From: Bradyrhizobium viridifuturi
GTDB taxonomy: Bacteria > Pseudomonadota > Alphaproteobacteria > Rhizobiales > Xanthobacteraceae
DNA: 64,000 nt
Assembly (NCBI RefSeq): GCF_001238275.1
Contig: NZ_LGTB01000003.1
Coordinates: forward strand, 124,001-188,000
Reading direction: 5' to 3'
Below, piece by piece: positions 10,063-21,257 of this stretch. The translations under genes were made by a program, and so were the position numbers. How positions within the stretch are numbered: the stretch's first letter is position 1; each line of letters begins with the position of its first letter. Below the pieces are notes generated by a model that made no database searches, had not been told where the DNA came from, and saw only the letters and a program-made list of their open reading frames with translations.

Positions 10063-11565
10063 TCAGGCGACGTGCCGCTTGCCCGACTTGTCCCATCCGA
10101 TCGGGCTGACGATGACGCGGTCGCGGCCTTCAGCCTTGGCTTGATAGAGCGCAAGGTCGGCGGCCTTGAGCAGATCGCGCGACGTGCGCTCGTGGTCGGG
10201 CACGAGGCAAGACACCCCGATGCTGACGGTCGGCAACTCGTGTTGGGATTCGCGTGCAGCCGCCAGCTTCGCGCGAATCTGTTCGGCGACCTCCAACGCG
10301 CCGGCCTTGCCGATGCCGGGCAGCAGCACCGAGAACTCCTCGCCGCCATAGCGCGCACCGAGATCGGTGACGCGCTTGGCGCTGGCTGCGATGCATCGGC
10401 CCACGGTGGCGAGCACGGCGTCGCCAGCCTGATGCCCGTAGGTGTCGTTGAAGGCTTTGAAATGATCGACGTCGATCATCAGAAGCGAAACCGACGACTT
10501 CGCGCGCATGCCGCGCCGCCATTCGATGTCGAGCGTATCGTCGAGGCGGCGGCGGTTGGCGAGGCCGGTCAGCGCATCGGTGCTCGCAAGGTGCGCGAGC
10601 CGGCGTTCGGCGGCGGCCCGCCGCTTGAGAGCGGCGAGCAGATAGAACATCAGGACGATCGAGAAGCCGCACAGCGCGGCCACCACGCTGCCGATCAGCC
10701 AGACCTGCTGCCACCAATCGGCATAGATGGCGTCGAGCGAGAGACCTTCGGCGATGATCAGGTGATGGTTGCCAACCGCCTGGAAGACATAGAGCCGCCT
10801 GACATGATCGACGAGTGATTTCGTCATGTAGGAGCCGGATTGCCGCGCCGGATACTGCTTGAAGACCTGGGAGTCCTTGATGCTCTGCCCGATCTTGCCG
10901 ATCTCGAACGGCGCTCGCATCAGCATGACGCCATCGGTGTTGAACAGAGCCATGCTGTCGCCGAGGCCGAAATTCAGCTTGCGAAACAGGTTGTGGAAAT
11001 AGCTGAGCCGCATGCTGCCCGCGACCACGCCTGCAAAGGATCCGTCCTCAGTGCTGATGCGGCGGCTCAGGCTGATCAGATATTCGCCCTCCGGCGTGAC
11101 CCAGGGAGCGCTGATGAACAGGCCGCGGTCGGCTCGCGTCCGATGCACCTGGAAGAAATCCCGATCGGCGAAATTTGCGGTTCGTGGCGTCAATGTCCGG
11201 GAATCCAGCGTGACGTCTCCAGCGACATTCAGCACGAGGATCGAGCCGAGATCCTTGGCCGTGGCCGCGCGGTCGAACAGCACGACCTGGCGAAGCTCCG
11301 GGCTGACCTTGCCGAGCTCCGGCAGCTTGACGCCGTCGGCGACCGCCTGCAGCGAGAGGTCATAGAGCTCGATGTTGCGGTCGATCTCGCTGGCAATGGA
11401 GGCGACGAGGTTGGTCGCGCCTTCCTTGGCATGCCGATAGTCCTTGTCCGCCATCTCCCAGAGGATCGATGCGCAGATCGCCGAAAAGCCCAAAACGAGG
11501 CCGATCCCGAGCGCGAGCAGCCGTTTGGTCGGCACCGCCTTCGGCTTTGGCAGAGGCCCGTTCAT
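10063..11565 (-). CDS. Membrane diguanylate cyclase with periplasmic Cache-type sensor
   Basis: 500-residue protein. A transmembrane helix near residues 15-37 is followed by a ~245-residue periplasmic sensor of double-Cache type, a second helix (QVWLIGSVVAALCGF) and a C-terminal GGDEF domain. The active site reads GGEEF, so cyclic-di-GMP synthesis from two GTP is expected. The inhibitory I-site RxxD (RVTD) sits five residues before it, so product inhibition is likely. No EAL domain is present. It neighbours a chemoreceptor on the same strand but is separated by ~170 bp, so co-transcription is uncertain. Confidence 0.9.
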   Translation of the reverse strand: MNGPLPKPKAVPTKRLLALGIGLVLGFSAICASILWEMADKDYRHAKEGATNLVASIASEIDRNIELYDLSLQAVADGVKLPELGKVSPELRQVVLFDRAATAKDLGSILVLNVAGDVTLDSRTLTPRTANFADRDFFQVHRTRADRGLFISAPWVTPEGEYLISLSRRISTEDGSFAGVVAGSMRLSYFHNLFRKLNFGLGDSMALFNTDGVMLMRAPFEIGKIGQSIKDSQVFKQYPARQSGSYMTKSLVDHVRRLYVFQAVGNHHLIIAEGLSLDAIYADWWQQVWLIGSVVAALCGFSIVLMFYLLAALKRRAAAERRLAHLASTDALTGLANRRRLDDTLDIEWRRGMRAKSSVSLLMIDVDHFKAFNDTYGHQAGDAVLATVGRCIAASAKRVTDLGARYGGEEFSVLLPGIGKAGALEVAEQIRAKLAAARESQHELPTVSIGVSCLVPDHERTSRDLLKAADLALYQAKAEGRDRVIVSPIGWDKSGKRHVA

Positions 11566-11737
11566 TGCTCGCTTCCACTTCCCCCCGCGCCCCCGCGCTT
11601 TGACGTTTTCTATGGGGGCATCAAATTGAGAAAGGCGACCTGAAGCGCTGGCAATTTATGCGCATGCGTTGGGGGAGTTTTAACCATCCGGCTCGGCCGG
11701 GACCCGTCGCGGGTCCTCGACAGATCGAGCGATCCGT

Positions 11738-13489
11738 TCAGGTTCCAGTCCGGCGCATGCCGTCTGCCGCGTCGACGCGCAGGTTGCGGAAGAACTGCTC
11801 GACCTCGCGCGACAGCGTATCGGCCGTTGCGGTCAGATCGTTCGACGCCGCGAGCACGGATTCTGCCGCCTTGCTGGTCTGGTCCATGTCGTCGCGGAGC
11901 GAGCCGACGTTTGTGACCAGCGTTTCGTTGCCCTGCGCGGCCATCTGCGCGTTCGCGGAGATTTCGCGCGTGGCGGCGTCCTGCTGGCCGATCGCACTTG
12001 CGATGTTGGCGGTGACGTTGCTGATCTCGCGCACGGCCTGGCCGATCTCGCGGACGGCGGCCACCGAGTTGCGGGTCGAAGCCTGGATCACGCCGACATT
12101 CTCGCTGATCTCGGCGGTTGCCTTCGCGGTCTGCCCGGCCAGCGCCTTGACCTCGTGCGCGACCACCGCGAAGCCGCGGCCGGCGTCCCCGGCGCGGGCG
12201 GCTTCGATGGTGGCGTTGAGCGCGAGCAGATTGGTCTGCTCGGCGATCGCCTGGATCAGGCTCAAGACGCCGTCGATGCGCTGGGTGGTGGCGGCGAGGC
12301 TCTCGATCTCGGTGATCGACCGGTCGGTGCGCGCGCCGGCCTGATCGACCGCGCCGGACGACTGCTTGACCTGACGGCCGATCTCCTCGACCGAGGCGGA
12401 GAGCTCTTCGGCTGCACCTGCGACCGCGGAGACGTTGCTCGAGGCCTGTTCGGTCGCGCCTGCCGCCGCAACCGCCCGGCCGTTGGCATCCGATGCGACG
12501 GTCGCGATGGTCTGCGCGGTTTGACGCATCGTCGCAGCGTTGTCGTGCACCGCGCGGAGCACCTCACTGATGGTGCCGCGGAACGTCTCGACGAAGCTCT
12601 CGATATGCCGGCCGCGGGCGTCGCGGGCCTCGGAGTCCTGCACGACCTGGGCATTGAGGCTGCGATTGCGATCCATCGCCTCCTGGAAGACCTTGATGGC
12701 GCGCGCCAGCGCGCCGATCTCGTCGCCGCGCCCGACATGGGGCACCTCGACATGGTCGTCGCCCTCGGCGACGCGCTTGATGGTGGTGGTGATCTGCGAC
12801 AGCGGCCGGGCCACCGAGCGAGCGATGATCAAGACGCCGAGCACCACCACGATCAGGGCGGCGGCGCCGAGCCCGGTCAGCAACAGCGCCAGCTCGCGGT
12901 TGGTGTCGGTCTGCTGCGCCAGCTTCTTGCTGCGCTCGGCATAGACCTTGGAGAGCGCCTCGAGATCCTTGTTCAGCGCGGTGCGCACGTCGCGGTTGGC
13001 GTCGTTGTCACCCCACTCACGGCCCGCCGCCGCACCGATCTCGATGCCGCGCCGAACCAGTTCCTTGCGGAACTCGATGAACTGCTCAATGCGCTGCTTG
13101 AACACGGTGAACTGAGCGGCGTCGTCGGCCTGCACCAGGGTTTCCCAGTTCTTGACCACGCCGCGGATGCGCTCGTTGAACGCCAGCAGTCCGTCGCCGT
13201 ACTTCTTCACCGCCGCCGGGTCGGTCGACATGTAGATGCCGCGGGATTCCATCACCACGGCATAGACCAGCGAGTTGACCCGCTCGACATTGAGCGCGGC
13301 GCGGCTTGCGAGGTCGACGGCCGCGGTCAGCTCGGCGTTGCGCCGCGCGTTGTAGTCGGACAGGACGGTGATGGCCGCGGTCAGCACCGCAATCAGCGCA
13401 AAGGTCGAGTACAGCCTGGCAGCGAGCGAGAATCGGGACGCCATTGGAGGCCGGGACATGGAGATGGGGGATGTGGCGGGGGCAAGCAT
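11738..13489 (-). CDS. Methyl-accepting chemotaxis protein
   Basis: 583-residue chemoreceptor. One transmembrane helix near residues 22-42, a helical periplasmic ligand-binding region of about 160 residues, a second helix ([20 protein letters not shown]), a HAMP domain and a long cytoplasmic coiled coil. The signalling hairpin tip, [19 protein letters not shown], is intact and would bind CheW/CheA. The ATG at 13489 was chosen because GGAG lies 8 nt upstream; a GTG three codons earlier and a Met at residue 16 are alternatives. No che genes are nearby, so it must work with an array encoded elsewhere. The ligand is unknown. Confidence 0.9.
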   Translation of the reverse strand: MLAPATSPISMSRPPMASRFSLAARLYSTFALIAVLTAAITVLSDYNARRNAELTAAVDLASRAALNVERVNSLVYAVVMESRGIYMSTDPAAVKKYGDGLLAFNERIRGVVKNWETLVQADDAAQFTVFKQRIEQFIEFRKELVRRGIEIGAAAGREWGDNDANRDVRTALNKDLEALSKVYAERSKKLAQQTDTNRELALLLTGLGAAALIVVVLGVLIIARSVARPLSQITTTIKRVAEGDDHVEVPHVGRGDEIGALARAIKVFQEAMDRNRSLNAQVVQDSEARDARGRHIESFVETFRGTISEVLRAVHDNAATMRQTAQTIATVASDANGRAVAAAGATEQASSNVSAVAGAAEELSASVEEIGRQVKQSSGAVDQAGARTDRSITEIESLAATTQRIDGVLSLIQAIAEQTNLLALNATIEAARAGDAGRGFAVVAHEVKALAGQTAKATAEISENVGVIQASTRNSVAAVREIGQAVREISNVTANIASAIGQQDAATREISANAQMAAQGNETLVTNVGSLRDDMDQTSKAAESVLAASNDLTATADTLSREVEQFFRNLRVDAADGMRRTGT

Positions 13490-13730
13490 TGAGGGCACTC
13501 CAAGAGGCCGGGGAGCACCATCGGCCGATTAAAGCTTATGCAAAATGTTCATGGATAATTTCTTAACGGGCGAGCCTGGCGCGACTGCGGCCGCTAAAAT
13601 CCCCAAATAATCACAATGTCTTATGAGCGCCCCTGCGTCCGCCGGGTTCCAGCGGCCGGCGGCTGTGTTGAATGATGCGCCGCCATCATCATCATTCATC
13701 AACATCCCCGGCACGCAGCGCGAAAGCTGA

Positions 13731-13746
13731 TGGCACGACTTTCGCA
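13731..13746 (+). promoter_or_regulatory. Candidate sigma-54 promoter of eutB
   Basis: TGGCACG followed by ACTT and TCGCA gives the GG-N10-GC spacing of a -24/-12 sigma-54 element, ending 44 bp before the eutB ATG. The -24 half is perfect; the -12 half has TCGC instead of TTGC. No activator site was identified. Confidence 0.4.
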
Positions 13747-13789
13747 AAGAGGTGCTAGGTTACATTGCCCCAGCCCCGCGACTTCCCCC

Positions 13790-15171
13790 ATGCTCTATCG
13801 TCACACCATCGACGCCACCAACTACGCATTCGACGATTTGCGCATCCTGCTTGCCAAGGCCTCGCCGCCACGGTCGGGCGACCGGCTGGCCGGCATCGCG
13901 GCCGATAGTGCCGCGGAGATGATCGCCGCGCGCTCGCGCTCGCCAACGTTCCGCTCAAGCAATTCCTCGACGAGCCGGTCATCCCCTATGAGGACGACGA
14001 AGTCACCCGCCTGATCCTCGACAGCCACGACGTCGCCGGCTTCCTGCCGGTGTCGTCGCTCACCGTCGGCGGCTTTCGCGACTGGCTGCTGTCGGATGCC
14101 GCCACCGGTGACGCGATCAGCCGGATCTCGCGCGGCATCACGCCGGAGATGGTGGCCGCGGTGTCGAAGCTGATGCGCAATCAGGATTTGATTCTGGTCG
14201 CCAGGAAATGCGAGGTCACGACCCGCTTCCGCAACACTATAGGCCTGCGCGGGCGCATGAGCACGCGGCTGCAGCCGAACCATCCTTTCGACGATGCCAA
14301 GGGCATCACCGCCTCGATTCTCGACGGGCTGCTGCTCGGATCCGGCGATGCCTGCATCGGCATCAATCCGGCGAGCGACGATCCTAACGTCATCGGCAGC
14401 CTGCTGCGGCTGTTGGACGATGTCATCACCCGGCTCGGGATTCCGACGCAGGGCTGCGTGCTCACTCACGTCACGACCACGCTCGGACTGATCGGGCAGG
14501 GCGTGCCGGTCGATCTCGTGTTCCAGTCGATCGCCGGCACCGAGGCCGCCAATCGCAGTTTCGGCGTCGACCTCTCGCTGTTGCGGGAGGCGCGGGAAGC
14601 CGGGCTGTCGCTCCGGCGCGGCACCGTCGGCGACAATGTGATGTATTTCGAGACCGGGCAGGGCTCGGCGCTGTCGGCCAACGCCCATCACCAGGTCGAC
14701 CAGCAGACCTGCGAGGCGCGGGCCTATGCGGTGGCGCGTGCGTTTGATCCGTTGCTCGTCAACAGCGTGGTCGGCTTCATCGGTCCCGAATACCTCTATG
14801 ACGGCAAGGAAATCATCCGCGCCGGGCTGGAGGATCATTTCTGCGGCAAGCTGCTCGGCCTGCCGCTCGGGATCGACGTCTGCTACACCAATCACGCCGA
14901 GGCCGATCAGGACGACATGGACAATCTCCTGACGCTGCTTGCCGCCGCCGGCGTGAACTTCATCATGGGTGTGCCGGGCGCCGATGACGTGATGCTGAAC
15001 TATCAGTCGACATCGTTTCACGATGCGCTCTACATCCGCGACGTGTTCGGCCTGAAGCGGGCGCCGGAATTCGACGACTGGCTGGTGCGCGCAGGCCTTG
15101 CCGGGCAGGACTACCGCCTCGCCGGCGATACGGGGCAGCTGCCCGACCTCGCTGCCCGGCTCCTGACCTGA
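13790..15171 (+). pseudogene. eutB: Ethanolamine ammonia-lyase large subunit, frameshifted
   Basis: The adenosylcobalamin-dependent lyase EutB turns ethanolamine into acetaldehyde and ammonia. The start at 13790 aligns exactly with the N-terminus of E. coli EutB (31 residues up to RSGDRLAG). After MIAAR the frame is lost near 13931-13935, and the protein resumes as LALANVPLKQFLDEPV in the next frame, continuing intact to 15171. Conserved blocks such as CRLQPN-like TRLQPN, YFETGQGSALSA, GFIGPEYLYDG and CYTNHAEADQ are all present. Restoring one missing base gives about 460 residues, the normal family length. The shift lies in a GCGCGCTCGCGCTCG tract, so a sequencing error is plausible. eutC lies after hpnP. 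Confidence 0.85.
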
Positions 15172-15299
15172 CGGGATAGCAAAATTCTGCAGAGCAACTA
15201 TCTCGGCGTTGTGACGTTGGTAAGTGCCACAATGTTGAAGAATTTCTGGCCCAGCGTTCCACGCCATGGTTAGATTTGCGGGTGCTTCGGGGTCGATTG

Positions 15300-16886
15300 A
15301 TGAGAGCTGAGGGCATAGAGACAGTACGACGTATCCTCTGCGTCTTTCCGCGCTATACGTCGTCGTTTGGCACCTTCGAGCACGCCTACCCCCTGACCGA
15401 CGGCGTCAAGGCGTTCATGCCGCCGCAGGGTCTGCTGCTGATTGCCGCATACCTCCCCGAGAATTGGCCGGTCCGTTTCGTCGACGAGAACCTGCGTCCG
15501 GCCACGACGGAAGATTTCGAGTGGGCGGACGCGGTGTTCGTCAGCGGTATGCACATCCAGCGCCAGCAGATGAACGACATCTGCCACCGCGCGCATGACC
15601 ATGATCTCGTGGTCGCGATCGGCGGGCCGTCCGTCAGCGCGTGCCCGGACTATTATCCCTCATTCGACTACCTTCATGTCGGCGAGCTCGGCGATGCGAC
15701 CAACGAGCTGATCAGGCGCCTCGCGGAAGACACAAGGCGTCCCGACCAGCAGGTGGTGCTGACGACCCTCGACCGGCTGCCGATGACGGATTTCCCGCTG
15801 CCGGCCTATGAGCTTGCCGAAACCAAGAAGTACTTCCTCGGCAGCATCCAGTTCTCCTCTGGTTGCCCCTATCAGTGCGAGTTCTGCGACATTCCCGGGC
15901 TCTATGGCCGCAATCCGCGGCTGAAGTCGCCGCAGCAGATCATCGCCGAGCTCGACAAGCTGCGCGCATGTGGTGCGACCGACACCGTCTATTTCGTCGA
16001 TGACAATTTCATCGGCAACCGCAAGGCGGCGAGCGAGCTGCTGCCGCATCTGATCGAATGGCAGAAGCGGACCGGTTATGTCACGCGCCTCGCCTGCGAG
16101 GCGACGCTCAACATCGCCAAGCGGCCCGAGATCCTGGAGAAGATGCGCGAAGCGTTCTTCGTGACGATCTTCGTTGGCATCGAGACGCCTGATCCCGACG
16201 CGCTGAAAGCCATGCACAAGGATCAGAACATGATGGTTCCGATCCTGGAGGGTGTGCGCACCATCAACTCCTTCGGCATGGAGGTCGTCTCCGGCATCAT
16301 CATGGGGCTCGACACCGACAAGCCCCAGACCGGTGACGCGCTGATCTCCTTCGTCGAAGAGTCGCGGATTCCGCTGCTCACGATCAATCTGCTGCAGGCA
16401 TTGCCGAAGACGCCGCTGTGGGATCGGCTCGAAAAGGCAGGGCGGCTGGTCCATGACGATGGCCGCGACTCCAATGTCGAGTTCCTGCTGCCCTATGAGG
16501 ACGTGGTGAGTTCCTGGCGCAAATGCATGGAGATCGCCTACGAGCCGAAGAAGCTGTTCGAGCGCTATCTGCATCAATGCAACTTTACCTATGCCAACCG
16601 CATCAAAGTGCCGGTCAGCCCGGAGATGAAGAGCTGGGCCAACATCCGCCGCGGCCTCATCATGCTGCGCAACATCTTCTGGAAGGTCGGCGTGCTCGGC
16701 GACTACAGGCGCGTGTTCTGGAAGTTTGCGCTCGGCAGGCTCAAGCGCGGCGATATCGAGGGGCTGATCTCGGCGACGCTGGTTGCGCACCATCTGATCA
16801 CGTTTGCGCGCGCAGCCTCCAGCGGCCGGCAGAATGCTTCGAACTACTCGATCCGGCTGCGCGAGGCTTCCGTTCCCGCCGAATGA
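15300..16886 (+). CDS. hpnP: Hopanoid C-2 methylase, B12-binding radical SAM
   Basis: 528-residue radical SAM protein. The N-terminal ~150 residues form a B12-binding-type domain ([48 protein letters not shown]). The radical SAM core has the cluster motif CPYQCEFC, followed by [12 protein letters not shown], and a C-terminal region typical of HpnP ([11 protein letters not shown]). HpnP methylates bacteriohopanepolyols at C-2 to make 2-methylhopanoids. The assignment rests on recognised similarity to HpnP plus the adjacent hpn cluster; other DUF4070-type methylases are the alternative. The ATG at 15300 fits the family N-terminus; a TTG at 15276 is less likely. It sits between eutB and eutC, with only 4 bp to eutC. 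Confidence 0.82.
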   Translation: MRAEGIETVRRILCVFPRYTSSFGTFEHAYPLTDGVKAFMPPQGLLLIAAYLPENWPVRFVDENLRPATTEDFEWADAVFVSGMHIQRQQMNDICHRAHDHDLVVAIGGPSVSACPDYYPSFDYLHVGELGDATNELIRRLAEDTRRPDQQVVLTTLDRLPMTDFPLPAYELAETKKYFLGSIQFSSGCPYQCEFCDIPGLYGRNPRLKSPQQIIAELDKLRACGATDTVYFVDDNFIGNRKAASELLPHLIEWQKRTGYVTRLACEATLNIAKRPEILEKMREAFFVTIFVGIETPDPDALKAMHKDQNMMVPILEGVRTINSFGMEVVSGIIMGLDTDKPQTGDALISFVEESRIPLLTINLLQALPKTPLWDRLEKAGRLVHDDGRDSNVEFLLPYEDVVSSWRKCMEIAYEPKKLFERYLHQCNFTYANRIKVPVSPEMKSWANIRRGLIMLRNIFWKVGVLGDYRRVFWKFALGRLKRGDIEGLISATLVAHHLITFARAASSGRQNASNYSIRLREASVPAE

Positions 16887-16890
16887 CAGC

Positions 16891-17684
16891 ATGACGACAC
16901 CGCCGGCGCCATCGTCCCCTTCGCTACCCGATTTGCGTGACCTCACGCCGGCGCGCGTCGGCCTCGGCCGCTCCGGAGCAAGCCTGCCGACCGACGCGCT
17001 GCTCTCGTTCACGCTCGACCACGCCCGCGCGCGCGACGCCGTTCACGCGGCGTTCGAGATCAGCAGCATTGCGGCCGGTCTTGCCGGCCTCGGCATCACG
17101 GCCCGCGAGGTCTCGAGCCAGGCGCACGACCGGCGTGACTATCTGCGCCGGCCGGATCGCGGGCGCATGCTGGACTCCGCGTCGCGGCGATCGCTGGAGA
17201 GCAGCGGCATCACCGCCTGCTCCTGCGCCATCGTGATCGGAGACGGCCTGTCGCCGACCGCGGTCAATGTGCACGCCGTCGAATTGATCCGGCATCTCCT
17301 GCCGCGGCTTGCGGCCGACAAGATCGATGCCGGTGCTGCGATCGTGGCGTCCGGTGCGCGCGTTGCGCTCGGCGACGAGATCGGCGCAATCCTCGGCGCG
17401 CGCATGTTGGTGATGCTGATCGGCGAACGGCCCGGTCTTTCCGCGCCGGACAGTCTGGGCGCTATCTCACCTTTGCACCGCGGATCGGCCTCACCGATGC
17501 CGATCGCAACTGCGTCTCCAACATCCACCGTGCCGGACTGAGCTATGCGGAAGCCGCATTCAGGATCGCTTGGCTTGTGCGCGAGGGGCTGGCCCGCCAG
17601 ATCACCGGGGTCGCGTTGAAGGATGAAAGCGGCGGTGGATCGTCACAGAATGCGCTCACAGGGTGTGGCAAATCGGATACTTAG
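16891..17684 (+). pseudogene. eutC: Ethanolamine ammonia-lyase small subunit, frameshifted
   Basis: EutC is the light chain of the B12-dependent ethanolamine ammonia-lyase. The first ~190 residues read well ([44 protein letters not shown]). At about 17461 the frame is lost. The family sequence [20 protein letters not shown], then [18 protein letters not shown], continues in another frame to a TAG at 17684. Adding one base restores about 264 residues. In the unshifted frame translation would end at 17541 with an unrelated tail. The start is 4 bp after the hpnP stop, so hpnP and eutC look co-transcribed. Error versus genuine decay cannot be decided here. Confidence 0.82.
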
Positions 17685-17880
17685 TGGTGGCGATCGCCGG
17701 TTCCCCGTCGATTTGTCTCGACGCTCGCGCTTGCGACCAAGAGGGCAGACGGGTAAAACCGGCGCCGGTCAATATTCGCGTGTTTTCAAGGACTAGCGCC
17801 GATCAGTTGCGCTCACCCGCCTCATTCGCGCCCCTAGACCCAAGCTAGACAGATTGAGCCGTTTCAGAACTGGACAGGGC

Positions 17881-20369
17881 ATGCTCGAGAAGAATTCCGA
17901 AAGTCAGGTCCACGTCGAGAAGGTCGAAGAGCCGCGGTCGGGTCCCAGCATCGCGTTCGGGATCGAGCGTCTCGGCCTGATCCCGATGCGGGCGCCGATC
18001 CTGTCCTGCATCGTGCTCGTTCTGCTGCTGGTCGGCGCCGTGTTCGGCGTGCATCGGATCAAGATCGACGATTCGTTGTCGCAGCTGTTCCGGTCCAACT
18101 CCAAGGACTACAAGCAATACGAGGCGGTGACCAAGCGTTTCCCGGCGACCGAGTTCGACGTCCTCGTCGTGGTCGAAGGCAAGACGCTGCTTGAGCGCGA
18201 CAACCTCGGCAAGCTGCGCGACATGGTCACCGATCTGCAGCTCGTCGACGGCGTGCGCGGCCTGGTCTCGCTGTTCTCGGCGCGCCAGGCGCCGGAGCGC
18301 GGCAAGCTGCCGGCGGCGCTGTTCCCGAACGAGCTTCCGGAGGGCGCGGCCTACGACAAGTTCGTCGAGACCGTCAAAAGCAACGAGATCATCCGCGGCA
18401 AGTTGTTGTCGGAGGACGGCACGCTTGCGCTGATCGTGCTGTCGCTCGAGCCCGAGGTGGTCGGCAGCAACAAGCTCGGCAAGGTGATCGGTGACATCAG
18501 GAAGATCATGGCCGACGATCTCGGCGGCAGCGGGCTCAATGCCCAGCTGTCCGGCGTGCCGGTCATGCAGCTCGAGATCCGCAACGCGGTCGAGCGCGAC
18601 GGCCTGACCTATAATATTCTCGGCATCCTCGCCGGCTGTATCATCGCCATCATCTTCTTCCGGAAGATCTCCTTCATGGTGGCGGCGGCGTTCCCGCCGA
18701 TGATCGCGATCCTGCTCGCGCTCGGTGGCCTCGGCTGGGCCAATTTCAATCTCAACATGTTCCTCAACGTGATGACGCCGCTCATCATGGTGATCAGCTT
18801 CTCCGACTCGATGCAGCTGACATTCGCGGCGCGCGACCGGCTGATTGCGGGGCAAGACAAGTTCACCGCCTTCAAGAACGCCGTGCTGGTGGTCGGGCCG
18901 GCCTGCGTGCTGACGCACGGAACGGCCGGCATTTCCTTCATCGCGCTGCAGTTCTCGGATTCCGACCTGATCCGCAAATTCGGCGAGGCCGGGCTTGCTG
19001 CCACCATCATCGCGCTGGTTGCGGTGCTGTCACTGGTGCCGGTGTTCGGCATCCTGCTGGTGCGCAACGAGAAGCTGTTTGCGGTCAAGTTCCAGAGCGC
19101 CGATGCCGGCGTGCAGGCGCTGCGCAATTTCTGCTACTGGATCGCGGTGCGCATGGTCGGCCGTCCCGGGCTGTTCAGCCTGCTTGCGCTGATCGTCGTC
19201 GGCGCCTCGGCATAATCTATGCCAACCTCGAGCCGCGTTACCGGCTCGCCGACCAGGTGCCGGACAAGCGGCAGGCGGTCGCGGCGTCGAATCGGCTCGA
19301 CGCCAAGCTGACCGGCGCCAATCCGGTCGATGTGCTGATCGAATTCCCCAAGGGGCAATCGCTCTACTCGCCGGAGACGTTGAAAACGATCGCCGACGTG
19401 CATGCGATGGTCGAGGAGTCTGCCGGCGTCGGCAACGTCTGGTCGCTGGAAACCCTGCGGCGCTGGCTTGCCGAAAAGGCCGGCAGCAACGACGTCGCGA
19501 CGCTGAAGGAATATGTCGACCTGATCCCCGAGCATCTGGTGCGGCGGTTCATCGACAAGAATCAGGACGCGGTCGTGGTGTCGGGCCGCGTTCCGGATCT
19601 GGACTCGAGCCAGTTGCTTCCGGTCGTGAACAAGCTCGATCACTCGCTCGACAAGGTGCGTGCCGAGCATCCCGGTTACGAGATCGCGGTGACCGGCCTG
19701 TCGGTGATCGCCGCGCGCAACAGCGCCAACATGATCGAGAAACTCAACCACGGCCTCACCATCGAGTTCTTGCTGGTCGCGATCTTCATCGGGCTCGCGT
19801 TCCGCTCCGTGGTGGTGATGTTCTCCTGCATCCTGCCGGGCATTTTCCCGGTGGTGCTGTCAGGCACCGTGCTGTGGCTGCTCGGGGAGGGGCTACAATT
19901 CGCAAGCGTCGTGGCATTGACCGTGTCGTTCGGCCTTGGCCTCTCCGCCACCATCCACTTCCTCAACCGGCTGCGGCTCGAAACCAAGCCGGGTGTCACG
20001 CCGGAGCTCGCGGTGGAGCGCGCCACCGTCCTGGTCGGTCCCGCACTGATCCTGACCACGGTGGTGCTGGCCTGCGGTCTCGTGGTCACGGTGTTCTCCG
20101 ACCTGCCGTCACTGCGCCTGTTCGGCTGGCTCAGCGCATTCTCGATGGTGGCGGCCCTGGTCGCGGACCTCTTTATCCTGCGGCCGACCTCGATGTTCCT
20201 GATCAACCTGTCGCAAAAGCTCCGCGGCAAGGCCGGGCAGCCGGCGCGATCGAAAAGGCCTGATCGACCGACAGCAAAACGTAAAAAGGCCCGGTTCGAA
20301 GCGCTCGGAACCGGGCCTTTCTGTTTGTCAGCGAAATCGATCGGGAGCGTCAGGTCTTGGTCATGGTGA
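17881..20369 (+). pseudogene. MMPL/RND-type exporter, frameshifted
   Basis: Large membrane protein with two sets of transmembrane helices separated by periplasmic loops, as in the MMPL/RND 'predicted exporter' family that also includes HpnN. The first half runs 17881-19212 (helix at IVLVLLLVGAVFGVHRI) and hits a TAA at 19213. The second half (IYANLEPRYRLADQVPD onward) continues in the next frame, so one base appears lost near 19210-19214. The nominal stop is at 20369, but that frame reads through a terminator hairpin; a second small shift would give a stop at 20263. A lipid or hopanoid cargo is suggested only by its place in the hopanoid island. Confidence 0.75.
20285..20326 (+). terminator. 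Rho-independent terminator
   Basis: A perfect 13-bp stem (AAAGGCCCGGTTC at 20285 with GAACCGGGCCTTT at 20308) is followed by CTGTTT. It lies between the exporter gene and the convergent minus-strand gene ending at 20350, and its symmetric A/T flanks could serve both directions. Confidence 0.8.
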
Positions 20370-20853
20370 TCGTGACGCCGCGGATCTCGCCCTTGGAGTC
20401 GATCTGCACGACCTGCTTGGAGCCGTTGGTCTGCAGGTTCAGGTTCGCGGCAAAGCCGGATGCCTCGACGAACACGTCGATCCGCCCGCCGCCCGCGGTA
20501 CCCTGCAGATTGCCGAAGATGTTGCGGCTCGCCTCGCTCCAGTTGCCGGAGATCCGGTCGCCCTGGCTGGTGACGTCGCTGGAGAGGTCGAACTTGTAGC
20601 TGTCGCTGGCGCAATGCAGCGATTGCTTCAGGCTCATGCCGGATGGCGCGACCTTGTAGTCCGCCTTGCAACGAATGCGTTCGGTCGTGCCGTTGGACAA
20701 CGCCACCGTGCCCGTTCCGGTCCAGGAGCCGGCAAAACCGGCAAACGGACCGCTGGCCTGGGCATGGACCGCGGAGGCAGACAGCATCAGAGCGGCGCCG
20801 ACGCCGATAGCGCGGAGGGCCTGGCCATAAAGGCTGGAACCAAACAGTTTCAT
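20350..20853 (-). CDS. Conserved hypothetical periplasmic protein
   Basis: 167-residue protein with a signal peptide (MKLFGSSLYGQALRAIGVG, hydrophobic LMLSASAVHAQA cleavage region). The mature part starts FAGFAGSWTGTGTVAL and is rich in beta-strand-like alternating residues with two cysteines (IRCKAD and LHCASD) that could form a disulfide. Its overall look is a small lipocalin-like or outer-membrane-associated beta protein, but I do not recognise the family. The ATG at 20853 was chosen because the signal peptide begins there and GGGAA lies upstream. It converges with the exporter gene across a terminator. Confidence 0.6.
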   Translation of the reverse strand: MKLFGSSLYGQALRAIGVGAALMLSASAVHAQASGPFAGFAGSWTGTGTVALSNGTTERIRCKADYKVAPSGMSLKQSLHCASDSYKFDLSSDVTSQGDRISGNWSEASRNIFGNLQGTAGGGRIDVFVEASGFAANLNLQTNGSKQVVQIDSKGEIRGVTITMTKT

Positions 20854-21257
20854 TGTGAATTTCCCATCAAAATCAACGCCTCCTTTGCAAGAAAGCGTCT
20901 CGCCGCATCGAAGGTTTAGTGTCACCCAAGAATGTTAGGTTCAAACGACAGAGGCGACGCGCGCGACGCCTTTTCGTCATCGAACAGAATCAGAAACCGT
21001 TGGCCTCATCATGGCATCTAGCTTTGCGCGAGTATCATCCGCAATAGCCAAACGCGACAAAGTGATAGTACGAATTTAACTTGTCTATCAATGACTTAAG
21101 TGGGGGTTTACAGCGCCGTAAATTTAGCCGCATTTAGCAGTGCTTGTCGTCAATCCGTTGCCGCGTTACGTGGCGTCTGCAATCCCCAAAATCCGTCCCG
21201 GCCATGCCGAAACGCTTTCGGGAACAGATTTTCTGCTGTCGGAAATGAAGGAATACG
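20854..21257. other. 404-bp divergent intergenic region, no gene seen
   Basis: Noticeably more AT-rich than its surroundings, especially around 21060-21130. It must hold the promoters of the minus-strand periplasmic protein gene and the plus-strand cysteine-rich protein gene. No convincing reading frame, repeat or RNA was seen. Confidence 0.5.

Noticed and set aside
13790..20369. Programmed frameshifting in eutB, eutC and the exporter
   Set aside because: No slippery heptamer with downstream pseudoknot was seen, and the same type of shift recurs in unrelated genes, which fits lost bases better.
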